Shown: one piece after another, positions 21,816 through 32,873 of the stretch | Layout: every line of letters begins with the position of its first letter | How positions within the stretch are numbered: the first letter of the stretch is position 1 | Notes under the pieces: model-generated | Seen by the model: only the letters and a program-made list of their open reading frames with translations | Database searches by the model: none | Told to the model about the DNA's origin: nothing | Translations under genes and position numbers: made by a program | Assembly (NCBI GenBank): GCA_037043015.1 | Contig: CM073329.1 | Coordinates: forward strand, 1,070,648-1,134,647 | Length of the DNA: 64,000 nucleotides | Source of the DNA: Bryum argenteum | Taxonomy: Eukaryota; Streptophyta; Bryopsida; Bryales; Bryaceae | Reading direction: 5' to 3'

Positions 21816-22309
21816 AGTTTGCGAACGACCTTTTTGTCAACAAGATGGATCAAAGATAGTGAACGGGCCCCTTTTCATACAGGGTTCTGAAAGTGTCAGA
21901 TTAAGAGGTTCTTCGTTTGCGGTAGAGGTAGGTGTAACATGATACATTGGTCGCTGAGAGTTGGTTATGGGATTATTTACTTACATGGTTGTATTACATG
22001 TACGAAAGCAGAGAATATTCATGTCTTTTCGATAGACGTTCATAGTTTGCCTGGACTTATCATACATCGAATTCCCCCTGAGGTACTTCTGGACCGTCGA
22101 GCGCCTAGAAGCTGTTAAGCATCTATAGTTGCCACCGTTACAAAACCATCTGGCTATTCCCGATTGCATGGCTTCCTTCAATGAATCTCTGGCTGGTTAT
22201 AAGGAGTACGTTAAATTCAAAACCGGTGCATTCTCTCGAAGGTGGAGGTAAATTAAAATTGCAGAATCAATTCTGGAGAATGCGGCCGATTGCGCAATTT
22301 AACATTAGG

Positions 22310-22424
22310 TGTCAGAGAAGCATTCGTGTGTGCGCGTGAGAGTGTCTGTTGCTACCAGCTCGTGTGCGCAGAAGCGTTTAAGGTATACATTGTCTGGTCG
22401 CTCGTTCGCTCTTTTCTATCGCGA
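22310..22424. repeat. 115-bp direct repeat, copy 2
   Basis: Second copy of the sequence at 21701-21815, 609 bp downstream in the same orientation. Just beyond it a GCGGAAGATCGGC motif is itself duplicated (about 22489 and 22514). Confidence 0.85.
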
Positions 22425-22523
22425 GTTAATTTCTTGTATTGTGGATACTGATTGAACGTTAGAATTTGTTTACAGCAGGTACTCTAGCGCGGAAGATCGG
22501 CGGAAACCCTAACGCGGAAGATC

Positions 22524-22555
22524 GGCAAGGCTGCCCAAGGCGGGCCAGAGCCTGC
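22524..22555 (-). repeat. Right arm of the 32-bp inverted repeat
   Basis: Reverse complement of 18051-18082 with one mismatch. It ends GAGCCTGC before TAGGGTGAG. Confidence 0.8.
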
Positions 22556-23285
22556 TAGGGTGAGCATCCTTCCTTTTTGCTTTTGCGAAGCCTCTGTCAC
22601 GGTGGTATCCATTTTGTCACTCATTTTCCCTTCGCTGGTCGCACCGACGTGACAGTCTTGCGGAGTTTGATTTGTGTGAAGCTGGAAAAGGTCTGACTGT
22701 GCTTAGTTTTGTACTGCTTCGTTGTTACTGAAAAATGGCTTCAGACTCAGTACGCCAAAAGTCTACCTATTTGATGCTCAAGTTGTTTTGATTTCGGCTT
22801 GTGTGATGATTGGTTACACTTTCTTATGTCAACGTTGACAGAGATTATTCATGATGTAACTATCTAGAGAAAGTTTTCCTATTCCACTTTATTTCTACTC
22901 CCTCTCACGTTGTACTCCCAAATCCAACATCATTTCTTCTGTTCATTATACCATGTTATTTATTGATGTCGTTTGGAATATAGGTGAATCATGCAAGCGC
23001 GGTTCCAAATTGCTATTAACCTGTTTCTTGATGTGAAATAGAAGTTCGGTAAATTGTTTAAGCGCCGTTCTAATATGCTAATCCTGGAGTTTACCTGTTT
23101 ATTGATTTTGGATTGATGTTTTTATTATGTAAGTGTAGTTTCAATGTGCCATTGCTAATTCTTGACTGCTCTTAGTCTTGCGGAGTTTGATTTGTGTGAT
23201 TTTCTAAGACGGGCTGCAAATAATTAGTGAAAAGTTGATTTATGACGGTAGTAGTAGTATATCACAGTCAACAGAAAATTCTGGT
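22556..23285. other. Intergenic, no gene seen
   Basis: A 26-bp word (AGTCTTGCGGAGTTTGATTT and six more bases) occurs at about 22653 and again at about 23173. Otherwise no repeat or protein was recognised. It could hold 5' noncoding exons of the gene starting at 24716. Confidence 0.4.
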
Positions 23286-23552
23286 TAACCCCTAAAGGCC
23301 CATGATGTTTTGGGAGCTTGAAATCCCAACACTGACCACTATGTACTAATGCGGGTACGTCCAATATTTTTGGAAATTTTTAATAACTTCAACCGTAGGA
23401 TCTTGAAGTACACTACCATAGGTAGTAGTGTGAAAATTTTCAACCGTTGGATCATCACTGGATGTGAGATCATAACATTTGAATTTGACTGTAAATTTTT
23501 TTTGGCCTTGACCGTAAAAGCCGAATCGGCGGCCGTGGGCCTTTAGGGGTTA
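23286..23552. mobile_element. MITE with 17-bp perfect TIRs, TA flanks
   Basis: TAACCCCTAAAGGCCCA (23286-23302) is the exact reverse complement of 23536-23552. The 267-bp interior is non-coding. If the outer TA is the target duplication, the TIR starts ACCCCTAAAGGCCCA. The larger element at 33931-34912 has related ends. Confidence 0.75.
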
Positions 23553-23840
23553 GAACATGCAATTATTTGTCTGTGTGGCTCCAGAACTTCACTAACCTGC
23601 AAACTGTGGAAGTTGAAATCTCTTTTCCTTTGAAAAACTCAATTATCTTGATTATGCTGAACTTTGTTTTTTGCTTGCGGAAGGCTAAGGAACAACAAAC
23701 TGGTGTCATTTTAAAATCAATTCTGGAAAGGCTTCAAAAATCTAAGAACAAAGTATGTTTTTCATTGTCTCTTGTCTTGATATTTTACTAAAATGTGATA
23801 CATTGCAGTGATTGGTATCAAAGCATAAAATATCTCTATG

Positions 23841-24478
23841 GAATCGTTCGGTTTTTTCTCTTTGAGATTGGCCCTACCTTGACGTTGGGATTAATACATT
23901 CTAATATATACCCATACGGACTCGTTCGGTTCTTTCTCTTTGAGATTGGCCCAACCTTGACGTTGGGATTAATACATTCTAATATAGTACCCATATGGAC
24001 TCGTTCAGTTCTTTCTCTTTGAGATTGGCTCAACCTTGCCGTTGGGATTAATACATTCTAACATATACCCATACGGACTCGTTCGGTTCTTTCTCTTTGA
24101 GATTGGCCCAACCTTGACGTTGGGATTAATACATTCTAATATAATAACCATATGGACTCGTTCAGTTATTTCTCTTTGAGATTGGCTCAACCTTGCCGTT
24201 GGGATTAATACATTCTAACATATACCCATACGGACTCGTTCGGTTTTTTCTCTTTGAGATTGGCCCAACCTTGACGTTGGGATTAATACATTCTAATATA
24301 TATCTCGTACGGACTCGTTCGGTTTTTTCTCTTTGAGATTGGCCCAACCTTGACGTTGGGATTAATACATTCTAATATATATCTCGTACGGACTCGTTCG
24401 GTTTTTTCTCTTTGAGATTGGCCTAACCTTGACGTTGGGAGTAATAGAATCCAACTTTCACGTGGGGAATAATAGAAT
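23841..24478. repeat. 78/79-bp minisatellite, eight copies, with dimeric order
   Basis: CGTTCGGTT or CGTTCAGTT starts each unit at 23845, 23923, 24002, 24080, 24159, 24237, 24316 and 24395, with alternating 78- and 79-bp spacing. Units 3 and 5 share variants (CAGTT, TTGCCGTTGGG), which suggests amplification as a dimer. Most units contain CCCAACCTTGACGTTGGG, a 6-bp stem with 6-nt loop. The array ends about 240 bp before the ATG of the zinc finger-dioxygenase gene. Open frames through it on both strands are a by-product of the 78-bp period. Confidence 0.9.
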
Positions 24479-24715
24479 CCAAAATATAAAGCAATTTATT
24501 TGTATATTAGTGATAGAATTTGTAGTAGAATTCCAATAAGTGATGTACTAATAAAATTTGAAGTAGAATTCTAATAAGTGATCTACTAATAAAATTTGTA
24601 TTTCTGTTGTATTAAATATGACGATATTTAGTGATTACACTTATGTAAGTTTTTCTAAACTTTTTATAATTTGTGAAATTATTTCATATTTATTTGAAGG
24701 AAACGCGTGGATATC

Positions 24716-26279
24716 ATGGGAAACAAAAGGAAAGGGGAAGAACAACATCGTGTTGGATGCGAAATTTGTAAATCTAAACCAATGCCCTTAAACACTGCAC
24801 ACATAGCACGTCACAACGCAGGTGAGAAACACAGAAGGCTTCTTGAGCTTGTGGAGAAGCAAGCTATCCTCGCAAGTTGGGGAATTGAGAAGGTAGAAGG
24901 CAGTACGGTTATTTACAATTGCACGATATGTAATATCGTTATGCCGCTCAGTTTCAAGGGCATGACTGATCATTACAAGGCGCAGCATAGTATCTCCAAG
25001 CCGAGGACTTTTGAGATTTCTACATTGGAGGTTTTTAAGGTATTTTCAATGTTTTACATATTTATTCGATATTTCTTAATAGATTATATTTTATCAATAA
25101 TTTATGTGTGTTCATTTTTACAGATCTATAGGCCACAAAAGTACTATACCGATCCTACTAAATATAAGTTCGAGGAGGAAAAGAACAATTTCGATTTAGT
25201 GGATGGATCCATGTTGGTTGTAGAGAAGAATGTTCTGGCGAAAAATTCAGTAGCACTTTTCCGCACCGACCTTATCCCTCCGGATGAAATCCCATCTCTC
25301 TACAAAATGGCATCGGTCCTAGAGATGTACGGCAAGGTTGTGACCCGAGGAAAGCGGATTAGCGGCACAAAAATAATCATGTTTGGCATGTACTATAATG
25401 CCACTTGCGGTTGGTGAGATTACAAAATATTTTCAACTTTCTTTATTTTGATTTATATGAATTTGATTTTTAATAAAACTGCATTTAATGTTTGATTTTT
25501 TATACGGAGTTTGTTCAAGAAAGATCGAGAGTTAGCTCACTTATCCGAGGTATTCATACAAAGAATGTGTGAATATTTTCACACAATATTTCCGGAGGCC
25601 ATGAGGGATTTTGAAGATATTTTGGTAAATAAAGGCTTACATGGAGCCAATGGCCGATTTGCTGGCACTCCATTTAATGCGTTTGCAATTACAAAAGACT
25701 ACAATTGTCTTCCCCATAATGACCCCAACGACTACGAATATGGCATCATTGTATGGTTGCACCCTGGTAAGTTTGCTCTTTCAAATATTTCTCGAACTTT
25801 TCTATTATATTTTTTTGAAGTACTTTGGTTAATTTATAATTGTCCCAATATTCAAGTCAATTCTTATGTATTTTGCATTACATGCTGTTTTGAAATCCTT
25901 GTCTTGAAAATAAAAATTTGCAGGTGGAGGTGTAGAGGTGGAGGACATGCCTTCATTTTGTCTTCCTCAGTATAAAATCCGATTTAGCTGTAAGAATAGA
26001 GCTGGTTTAATAATCAATGGAGCTACAACATTTCATTGCACTTCTTCTTCGAAGCCGCTGGGAGTTCTTGGAATGGCATTTATACAGAAACATAACTACA
26101 TCGCAGGATTGAAGAGGGCCTTGCAAGATCCAACTAGCAATGCTGGGCAATGCTACATAAGTGCTGTCATGGGCCAAGGCCTCGTTGATAAGCTCGGATG
26201 TTCACTCGCTATTAATTTTATAAATAGAACTTTGGCAGTAGAGCTAAAGTATAGCCTCGGCAGTAGAGCTAAAGTATAG
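24716..26279 (+). CDS. Zinc finger + TET/JBP-like 2OG-Fe(II) dioxygenase, 3' end replaced by LTR
   Basis: Exons 24716-25039, 25124-25413, 25510-25766 and 25924-26279 join in frame with GT-AG introns (about 408 codons). The ATG at 24716 has G at +4; the track start is a GTG three codons upstream. Two zinc-finger-like motifs are seen: C15-x2-C18 with H33-x5-H39, and C69-x2-C72-x13-H86-x4-H91. After a region of unknown fold comes a likely double-stranded beta-helix: FAITKDYNCLPHNDPNDYEY gives the HxD pair (about H274, D276), and NGATTFHCTSS gives the distal His (about H328). The usual C-terminal Arg that binds 2-oxoglutarate is not obvious; K346 or R355 may substitute. HxD-ND with a following GG and LPQY resembles TET/JBP-type oxygenases, which oxidise methylated DNA bases. 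The substrate here is inference. From 26165 the frame runs into an LTR and adds 37 foreign residues, so the native C-terminus is lost. Confidence 0.6.
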
Positions 26280-26425
26280 CCTCGGCAGTTGAGCTAAAGT
26301 ATAGCCTCGGCAGTTGAGCCAAGAGATTAGTATATAAGGGACTCTTATTCATTGTAAACCTAAGTCTTGGATCAATATATTTCTTTTGTAGTTTTTGCTT
26401 GTTTTTGACAAACTAGACTCTTACA
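26165..26425 (+). repeat. LTR 1 of Tf1/Tcn1-like chromovirus (5' LTR)
   Basis: 261 bp from TGTCATGGGCC to CTAGACTCTTACA, inserted within the last exon of the dioxygenase gene. It contains four 26-bp direct repeats (CGGCAGTAGAGCTAAAGTAT AGCCT type, 26228-26325), a TATA box (TATATAAG, 26331) and AAGTCTTGGAT at 26362. LTR copies at 31483-31741 (plus) and 32874-33132 (minus) are very similar. The 5' flank is AGTGC. Confidence 0.9.
26331..26338 (+). promoter_or_regulatory. TATA box of the chromovirus LTR
   Basis: TATATAAG lies 31 bp before AAGTCTTGGAT (26362-26372). Initiation at normal TATA distance would put that 11-mer at the very 5' end of the RNA. Confidence 0.7.
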
Positions 26426-26427
26426 TA

Positions 26428-26438
26428 ATCCAAGACTT
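26428..26438 (+). other. Self-complementary primer-binding site
   Basis: ATCCAAGACTT, two bases after the LTR, is the exact reverse complement of AAGTCTTGGAT at 26362-26372 in the LTR. This is the Tf1-type self-priming layout, in which the first 11 nt of the RNA fold back as the primer. The same pair is conserved in the inverted copy near 32861-32871. Confidence 0.75.
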
Positions 26439-26439
26439 C

Positions 26440-29400
26440 TCTTGATTTTCTGAAGGGCTTCATCCTCCCTTGTTTTTTCAAACGACAAAAGTAGGCATTG
26501 ATTAGATTGAGGAACTTATCCACCCTCGTGGTAGTGATTGAAGATAGCCACAGAACCGGGACGCATTTGAAGGCATTGCGAAGCTCAAGAGTTGATTGAG
26601 AGGTGTTGCTTTTTGAGATGGAGAACGCCTGAGATGATCGATGATGAGATCTTGTAGCAGCAGCAGCAGCGCAAGGAGAAATTACGGCGGAAGACTATCA
26701 ACAGAAATCGTGAGGTTGCGCACACACTTCAAGCTTCTCGCAGTGGTCGAGAAGTTGACTATCAGCGATTGGTTGCACGCGAGATCCGCAGTGGCTCCAA
26801 GGCTGGACAATTCACGAGTTTAGGAGGTCCGTCTTCATCGCGAGATGATGCCGCAATCGATGCAAAGAACAATATGGAGGAATCGCCGTCGCATTGCGCA
26901 AGCGATTGCCGATATTTCAAAGTTTGACGGGAGTCGCAAGGGCTACCCGATATGGAAGGTCGAAGCGGATAACAAGCTTCGAATTGATGGAGTCATCTTG
27001 GTATACCTCAAGATCAAGCCGCATACTTGTTTTCGAGGATGGACGCGAAAGCGCGAGATGATGGTAGTATCTTTCTACCAAAATCAACGTGGTTGCAATG
27101 CGGCGACTTTTATTCAACATCTTGTGACGTTTACATCGACCAATGAAAGAAAAGTGCGTGGCATTGAATCGGCTTCAAGCAATGAAAGCGGGGTAGGGAG
27201 TCATTCGCAACATTCTTGCCCAAGTTTGAGAAGGAGCTTGGTGAGAGTCAACTTACCATGGTTCCGGATATGGTGAAGATAGGATATCTTCGCGGTGCTC
27301 TCAACTCAAAGATGCAACGCCGATGATTGGACCTATGACGTACATCGATTATGGTATGTTTGTCCAAGCTTTGTTGGCGATCGGCTCTCAACTTGATTGC
27401 TTGCAATATCAGAAGGGTCGTGCAGCTCCGATCGCAACATCAAATCGCGTATGGCCAGATGGAGATGAGATGGATTGGATGCCTACGGTCCAAATAAACA
27501 AGCTTCGGAGACGTCTGACTTTGGAGGAACAACAACGGTGTCGCCAAGAGGGACGCTGTTTTTTATGTTTGAAGCGAGGCCACCATGCAAATGACTGTTC
27601 ATCAAAGCAAGGTGAAGGCAATGAGAAGAAGAAGAAAGAGAGCGCGGACAAAACTTCAATAGTGCGCGCAGTGAGAAAGAAGAGCAATGTCAAGATAGAG
27701 CAGGTCAAAGAGATGGAGTGTTGTGACTCTGATGTAGAGTCGGAAAACGAGTAGCTTCCGGCATAAGACTCAGTCGGAGGCGTGGAGGCAGGTTGTCAAA
27801 GTTGAAGAATCTAGGAGACAACTTAGACACGGGTGGTATGTATGTTGATGTTTTAATAAACTCAATTATATCTACTCGTGCTTTGTGTGATTCTGGATGC
27901 CAATGCTTTGCAACTGTGTCTGAGCAATTGGTTCGACGCAGAGGGTTGGATGCGTCATCTATTCAACCTAGATCTTTGGAGCAAGTTACGACAATGAAGA
28001 AGCGGCCTATGATTTGCCAAATTGCAAATTTTATTGCCGATATTGATGGTATGGAGGAGAGGATTGTTGCCTATGTTATTCCAGGACAGATAGATGATAT
28101 AATCTTGGGAAAAGGTTGGATGGAGCGACATGATGCAAGTGTTCGACTCGCTTTCGAAGAGGTTTGCATTCGAAAACCTTTCAGATGATTGTGAAGACTC
28201 GATCGATTACGTTGGAGCCAATGCAAGAGAATCGTGCATCGGTGATTCAAACTTTGCAGAGAAGCGATGAACCAGTAGAGGTTTTTAGTGCCAGCTTGGT
28301 TGACATCCGACGGCACTACAAATGAAGGTGTATAGGGACCCGCACAACATGCTCCCCGACCGGCTCACGCCGATTATTGACGCTTTTAATCGACAAGATG
28401 CAAAGTCGTTCCCCCAAGATAGGAAAGGGTTGATCACGAGATCAATCTTATTGAAGGAAGACTAATGATGACATCCCCGCCATGCCATTTGATCGAGATG
28501 TCCAAGGATCAATTATTAGTTTTGCGCAAGACCCTTACGGAATTATTGGATAATGGATTTATTCGCGTAAGTAATTCACCCGCAGCACTCGGTCATATTT
28601 GTGAAGAAACCTGGCGGAGGATTGCGATTACGTGTTGACTATCGGCGATTGAACGAGATGAGTCGGAAGGACGACTATCCGATTCCGCGCATTGATGAGG
28701 CGTTAAGATCCATTCTTTGCGACCAAATATATCTCCGAGGTTGATGTAATCTCTGCGTTTATCGGATACGTGTGAAAGAAGGGGACGAGTGGAAGACGGC
28801 GTTCAAAACACGCTTTGGCTTATATGAGTGGTTGGTCACACCGTTTGGACGACGACGCGCGCACTCGCAACTTTTCGGCGATATATCAATTGGATACTTT
28901 GCGATTTAATTGGATATATGCTCCTTCGCATATATTGATGACGTGGTGATCTATAGTGATACTCAAAAAGAACATCGTGATGCGATTCTCGGGATCATCC
29001 GTAAGCTTGCTAACGCAGGCTTCAACTTGATTTTGATAAGAGCGAGTTTGAAGCGGGCACTATTAAGTATCTTGGATATTTGGTGAAGACCGGTTGGGGT
29101 TTGCGGCCGATCCAAAGAAAACTTGAGGCAATTCGTCAATGGGAGCCGCCAACAAAAGTGAAAGGAGTTCGTGGATTTTTAGGTTTTACGCAATTATTAT
29201 CGACAATTCATAGATGGATATTCTAACATTGCGTAACCTCTTACTCGACTAACGCGGAAAGATCAACCTTTCCATTGGACATCGAAATGTCAACATGCCT
29301 TTGATCGATTGAAAGAGGCATTAATTCATGCTTAAGTCTTAGTTAAATGGACTCAGGTTTGAAACAACCATTGAATGTGATTCCTCCGGTTATCTTTGTT

Positions 29401-31480
29401 GGTGGCACCGTAATGCAAAAGGTGGACGGACTTTGGCATGCGGTTGCTTATTTCTCGAAGAAACACGATCGTGGAGTCCAATTATCCGATTCATGACAAG
29501 GAAATGCTAGCGATTTGTACATTGCATCCGCGAGTGGCGTACATTACTTGTTGGCGAACATTTTGAAGTGAGTTCGATCATCGCATTTGGCTTACTTTCG
29601 GAAGAAGCAACATTTGAGCGAGAGGCAAATGCGTTGGGCCTACGAGTTGAATGATTTTGACTTTGAGATCGCGCACAAGCCTGGCAAGGATCAGTTCAAC
29701 CGGATGCACTTTCTCGTTGGGAGCAGGATCTTTCAACAACACGCAGATGATGATCGAATCGTGAATCGATATCATCGCTTTTGGACGGAGATGATGGCGC
29801 TTTGAAGGTTGTCGCTAAATCCGCATGGATCGCGAGATGGTGATGCGATTCGGAGAAAGAGGCTCCCGCTTTCTGAGTCGATAATGACCCGCGTCCCATA
29901 TGTCCATTTATTGACGCAGAGATGATTGCATTATGGGATGTTGCCCTGCAAACAAATCATCGTTATTGGAAGATGCGAAAGGCGGTTATGGATGGTGAGC
30001 GCCGACTTCCTAAAGAATGGGACTTACCTATCACGATTAGTGAGTGTTCTGTAGATTCAGGTCATCTATTGGACGAATATGGATTCCGGCGCACGAACCT
30101 CTTCGGACGCGTTTGATCCAATCTACTCATGATTCACCACTAGCGAGGACATCCAGGTCGTGAGGGAGGGCAGCGTGACTTGATTGCGTGAATATACGTG
30201 GCGCAGGTTGACACAAGATGTTCGAGATTTTGCGGAACGAATCGCAACGCGTGTGGAAAATCGAAGATTTGGCGGGAAGCGAAGTAAGGGTTGCTAAAAC
30301 CTTTGCCAATTCCGCACGGATTTGACCGAGCTCTCTATTGATTTTATTACGGATTGGCACCAAGCATGATCAGATAAATATCGTGGTTGTGATGCACCGT
30401 TTGTCCAAATCTATCATTCTTTGTGCCTATGAAGACAATTCGTGCACTTGATGTGGCTCACAAACTTTTAGAGCAAGTTTTTCAAGATCACGGATTGCCT
30501 GCAGCAATTGTGTCGGATCGTGGTAGTCAATTTGTTAGTCCGCTTTGGGATTAAGTACGCAGATTGATGAAGATTACGCGTCGGTTGTCGGCGACTTTCT
30601 ATCCGGAGACAGATGGTGCAACAGAGAGGGCGAATCAAGAGCTTGAAACATATCTTCGTATTTTCACGACATTTGAGCAAGAAGATTGGGCTTTTCGATT
30701 TGCGATCGCGATGATGGCGTTGAATAATCGTGTGTCGCGATCTATAGGTATGTACGCATTTTTATGACTCACGGTTATCATCATTCGGTCATGAATATTA
30801 CTATACCCGAGGAAGCGGGTTCTTCGTTGTCACCGGGCGGAAAAAGGACGCAAGCTTGTTGAAGATGGCGTAATTCAAGTGAGCGCGCAACAACGGCAAT
30901 GGCCATTGCGCAAGAGACTCAAGAACGTCCAAATACACGACGCCGCTCGGTGGCCGAGGATTTTCGTCCGGGTGATCGTGTGTGGTTGAAGTTGAAGAAC
31001 ATCAACACGTCCCCGCCAATCAAGAAGTTTGATTGGATTGCTCTTCCTTATCGTGTATTGGAGTGCGTGAGGTACACATGCGGTTCGTTTGAATACACCG
31101 TCGGTATTCATCATGTTTTTCATGTGAGTTTAGTGAAGAAGGCGGTGAGGATCCGTTGCCTTCCCAACTACCTCTCGTGATAATGAGCCGGTGTTGTTTT
31201 GAGCAATCCCGCTTTCGAGGCATCCACTAGCGAGGACGAGTATCTTTGTTGAAAGAGTGTTGCAACATCGACGTCGTGGACGCGCGTTGGCAACTACTTG
31301 TAAAGTGGGACAGGATGGCCGGAGCCTACTTGGGAACCTGTTTGCCAATTACAAAATGTCATGGCCTTAGACGATTACGAGCGCTTGTTGCGCGCGTCTG
31401 CATCTTGATATTCCTTGGGCACATTCTCTTCTATGACACTTGTTAATTCATCAGCACAGGAGGAGGAGGAGGAGGAGGCA
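26440..31480 (+). pseudogene. Chromodomain Ty3/gypsy polyprotein, decayed
   Basis: Domain remnants follow in standard order across shifting frames. Gag with zinc knuckle CFLCLKRGHHANDC (about 27560). Protease with LCDSGCQCFAT (about 27885). RT with [18 protein letters not shown], then [16 protein letters not shown] and the YIDDVVIYSD active site (about 28935). RNase H with LSERQMRWAYELNDFDFEIA (about 29610). Integrase with VSDRGSQFVSPLWD and ATFYPETDGATERANQELE (about 30510-30650). Then DRVWLKLKNI and a C-terminal chromodomain (ARWQLLVKW, PEPTWEPV, about 31285-31350). Many single-base shifts, stops and short losses leave no intact frame. The GPY-less tail and self-priming resemble fungal Tf1/sushi and Tcn1-type chromoviruses, which are known from early land plants. 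Confidence 0.85.
31459..31480 (+). other. Polypurine tract of the chromovirus
   Basis: Repeated GGAGGAGGA runs end a few bases before the 3' LTR starts at 31483. This is the expected primer for plus-strand synthesis. Confidence 0.7.
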
Positions 31481-31482
31481 TT

Positions 31483-31741
31483 TGTCATGGGCCAAGGCCT
31501 CGTTGATAAGCTCGGATGTTCACTCGCTATTAATTTTATAAATAGAACTTCGGCAGTAGAGCTAAAGTATAGCCTCGGCAGTAGAGCTAAAGTATAGCCT
31601 CGGCAGTAGAGCTAAAGTATAGGCTCGGCAGTTGAGCCAAGAGGTTAGTATATAAGGGACTCTTATTCATTGTAAACCTAAGTCTTGGATCAATATATTT
31701 CTTTTGTAGTTTTTGCTTGTTTTGACAGCTAGACTCTTACA
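31483..31741 (+). repeat. LTR 2 of the chromovirus (3' LTR)
   Basis: 259 bp, TGTCATGG to CTCTTACA. It differs from LTR 1 at several sites, including GACAGCTAG versus GACAAACTAG near the end and changes in the 26-bp units. It is closer to LTR 3 near its end and further from it in the repeat units. The 3' flank is CTTAT, which does not match the AGTGC before LTR 1. Confidence 0.9.
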
Positions 31742-31988
31742 CTTATAAGGCCTTCAGCTAGGGTTTCAATCATAGAATGCAACCAACCCTCTGAAATTAA
31801 TATGGTGTAGATGTGCAAATTCATGTGTTACAGCTTGTTGACGAAATCTTTTTCTCTACTCTCTTTGGCTAGTTGTTAGCTTTTTTGTTGCTATCTATAT
31901 TTGTGTGCGCTTGTGCTTTACACAATAATGTAGGTTGTGTTCTTTGTTGTATCAGTGTTGTTATATCTTGTAAAATGGTTTTCTCTGA
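31742..31988. other. Unique spacer between two chromovirus copies
   Basis: 247 bp without recognised homology. It starts with CTTAT, matching in inverted form the flank beyond LTR 3. Its right end abuts inverted gag sequence. Confidence 0.6.
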
Positions 31989-32873
31989 GTTGAGAGCACC
32001 GCGAAGATATCCTATCTTCACCATATCCGGAACCATGGTAAGTTGACTCTCACCAAGCTCCTTCTCAAACTTGGGCAAGAATGTTGCGAATGACTCCCTA
32101 CCCTGCTTCATTGCTTGAAGCCGATTCAATGCCCGCATTTCTTTGCATTTGGTCGATGTAAACGTCACAAGATGTTGAATAAAAGTCGCCGCATTGCAAC
32201 CACGTTGATTTTGGTAGAAAGATACTACCATCATCTCGCGCCTTCGCGTCCATCCTCGAAAACAAGTATGCGGCTTGATCTTGAGGTATACCAAGATCTG
32301 ACTCCATCAATTGAAGCTTGTTATCCGCTTCGACCTTCCATATCGGGTAGCCCTTGCGACTCCGTCAAACTTTGAAATATCGGCAATCGCTTGCGCAATG
32401 CGACGGCAGATTCCTCCATATTGTTCTTTGCATCGATTGCGGCATCATCTCGCGATGAAGACGGACCTCCTAAACTCGTGAATTGTCCGGCCCCACTGGA
32501 GCCACTGCGATGTTGTGCAACCAATCGCTCGATAGTCAACTCTCGACCTTTGGCGAGAAGCTGAAAAGTGTGTGCGCGCAACCTCACGATCTCTCGTTGA
32601 TAGTCTTCCGCCGTAATTTTTCCTTGCGCTGCTCGCTGCCGCTACAAGATCTCATCATCGATCATCTGGGCGTTCTCCATCTCAAAAAGCAACACCTCTC
32701 AATCAACTCTTCAGGCTTCGCAAAGCCTTCAAATGCGTCCCGGTTCTGTGGCTATCTTCAATCACTACCACGAGGGTGGATAAGTTCCTCAATCTAATCA
32801 ATGCCTACTTTTGTCGTTTGAAAAAACAAGGGAGGATGAAGCCCTTCAGAAAATCAAGAGAAGTCTTGGATTA
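31988..32873 (-). pseudogene. Inverted 5' fragment of a second chromovirus (gag)
   Basis: Minus-strand copy of the 5' internal region seen at 26426-27305. It has primer site, leader, then gag frames with PKSTWLQCGDFYSTSCDVYI, LPKFEKELGESQLTMVPD and VKIGYLRGALNS. It contains stops and frameshifts of its own. Similarity ends at CTCAACTCA (about 31988); protease, RT and integrase are absent. Confidence 0.85.

Noticed and set aside
18051..22559. Helitron interpretation of the inverted-repeat segment
   Set aside because: CTAG after a small GCCC/GGGC hairpin occurs at 22554, but it is followed by G rather than T, no Rep/helicase was seen, and no TC start could be paired with it.
23836..24347. Open frames on both strands with 26-residue protein repeats
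   Set aside because: They arise only because the minisatellite period (78 bp) is a multiple of three. They have no start context and the 79-bp units break the frame.
26157..26161. ATAAG before LTR 1 as a matching target duplication
   Set aside because: It lies three bases upstream of the LTR start fixed by the other two LTR copies, so the true 5-bp flank is AGTGC.
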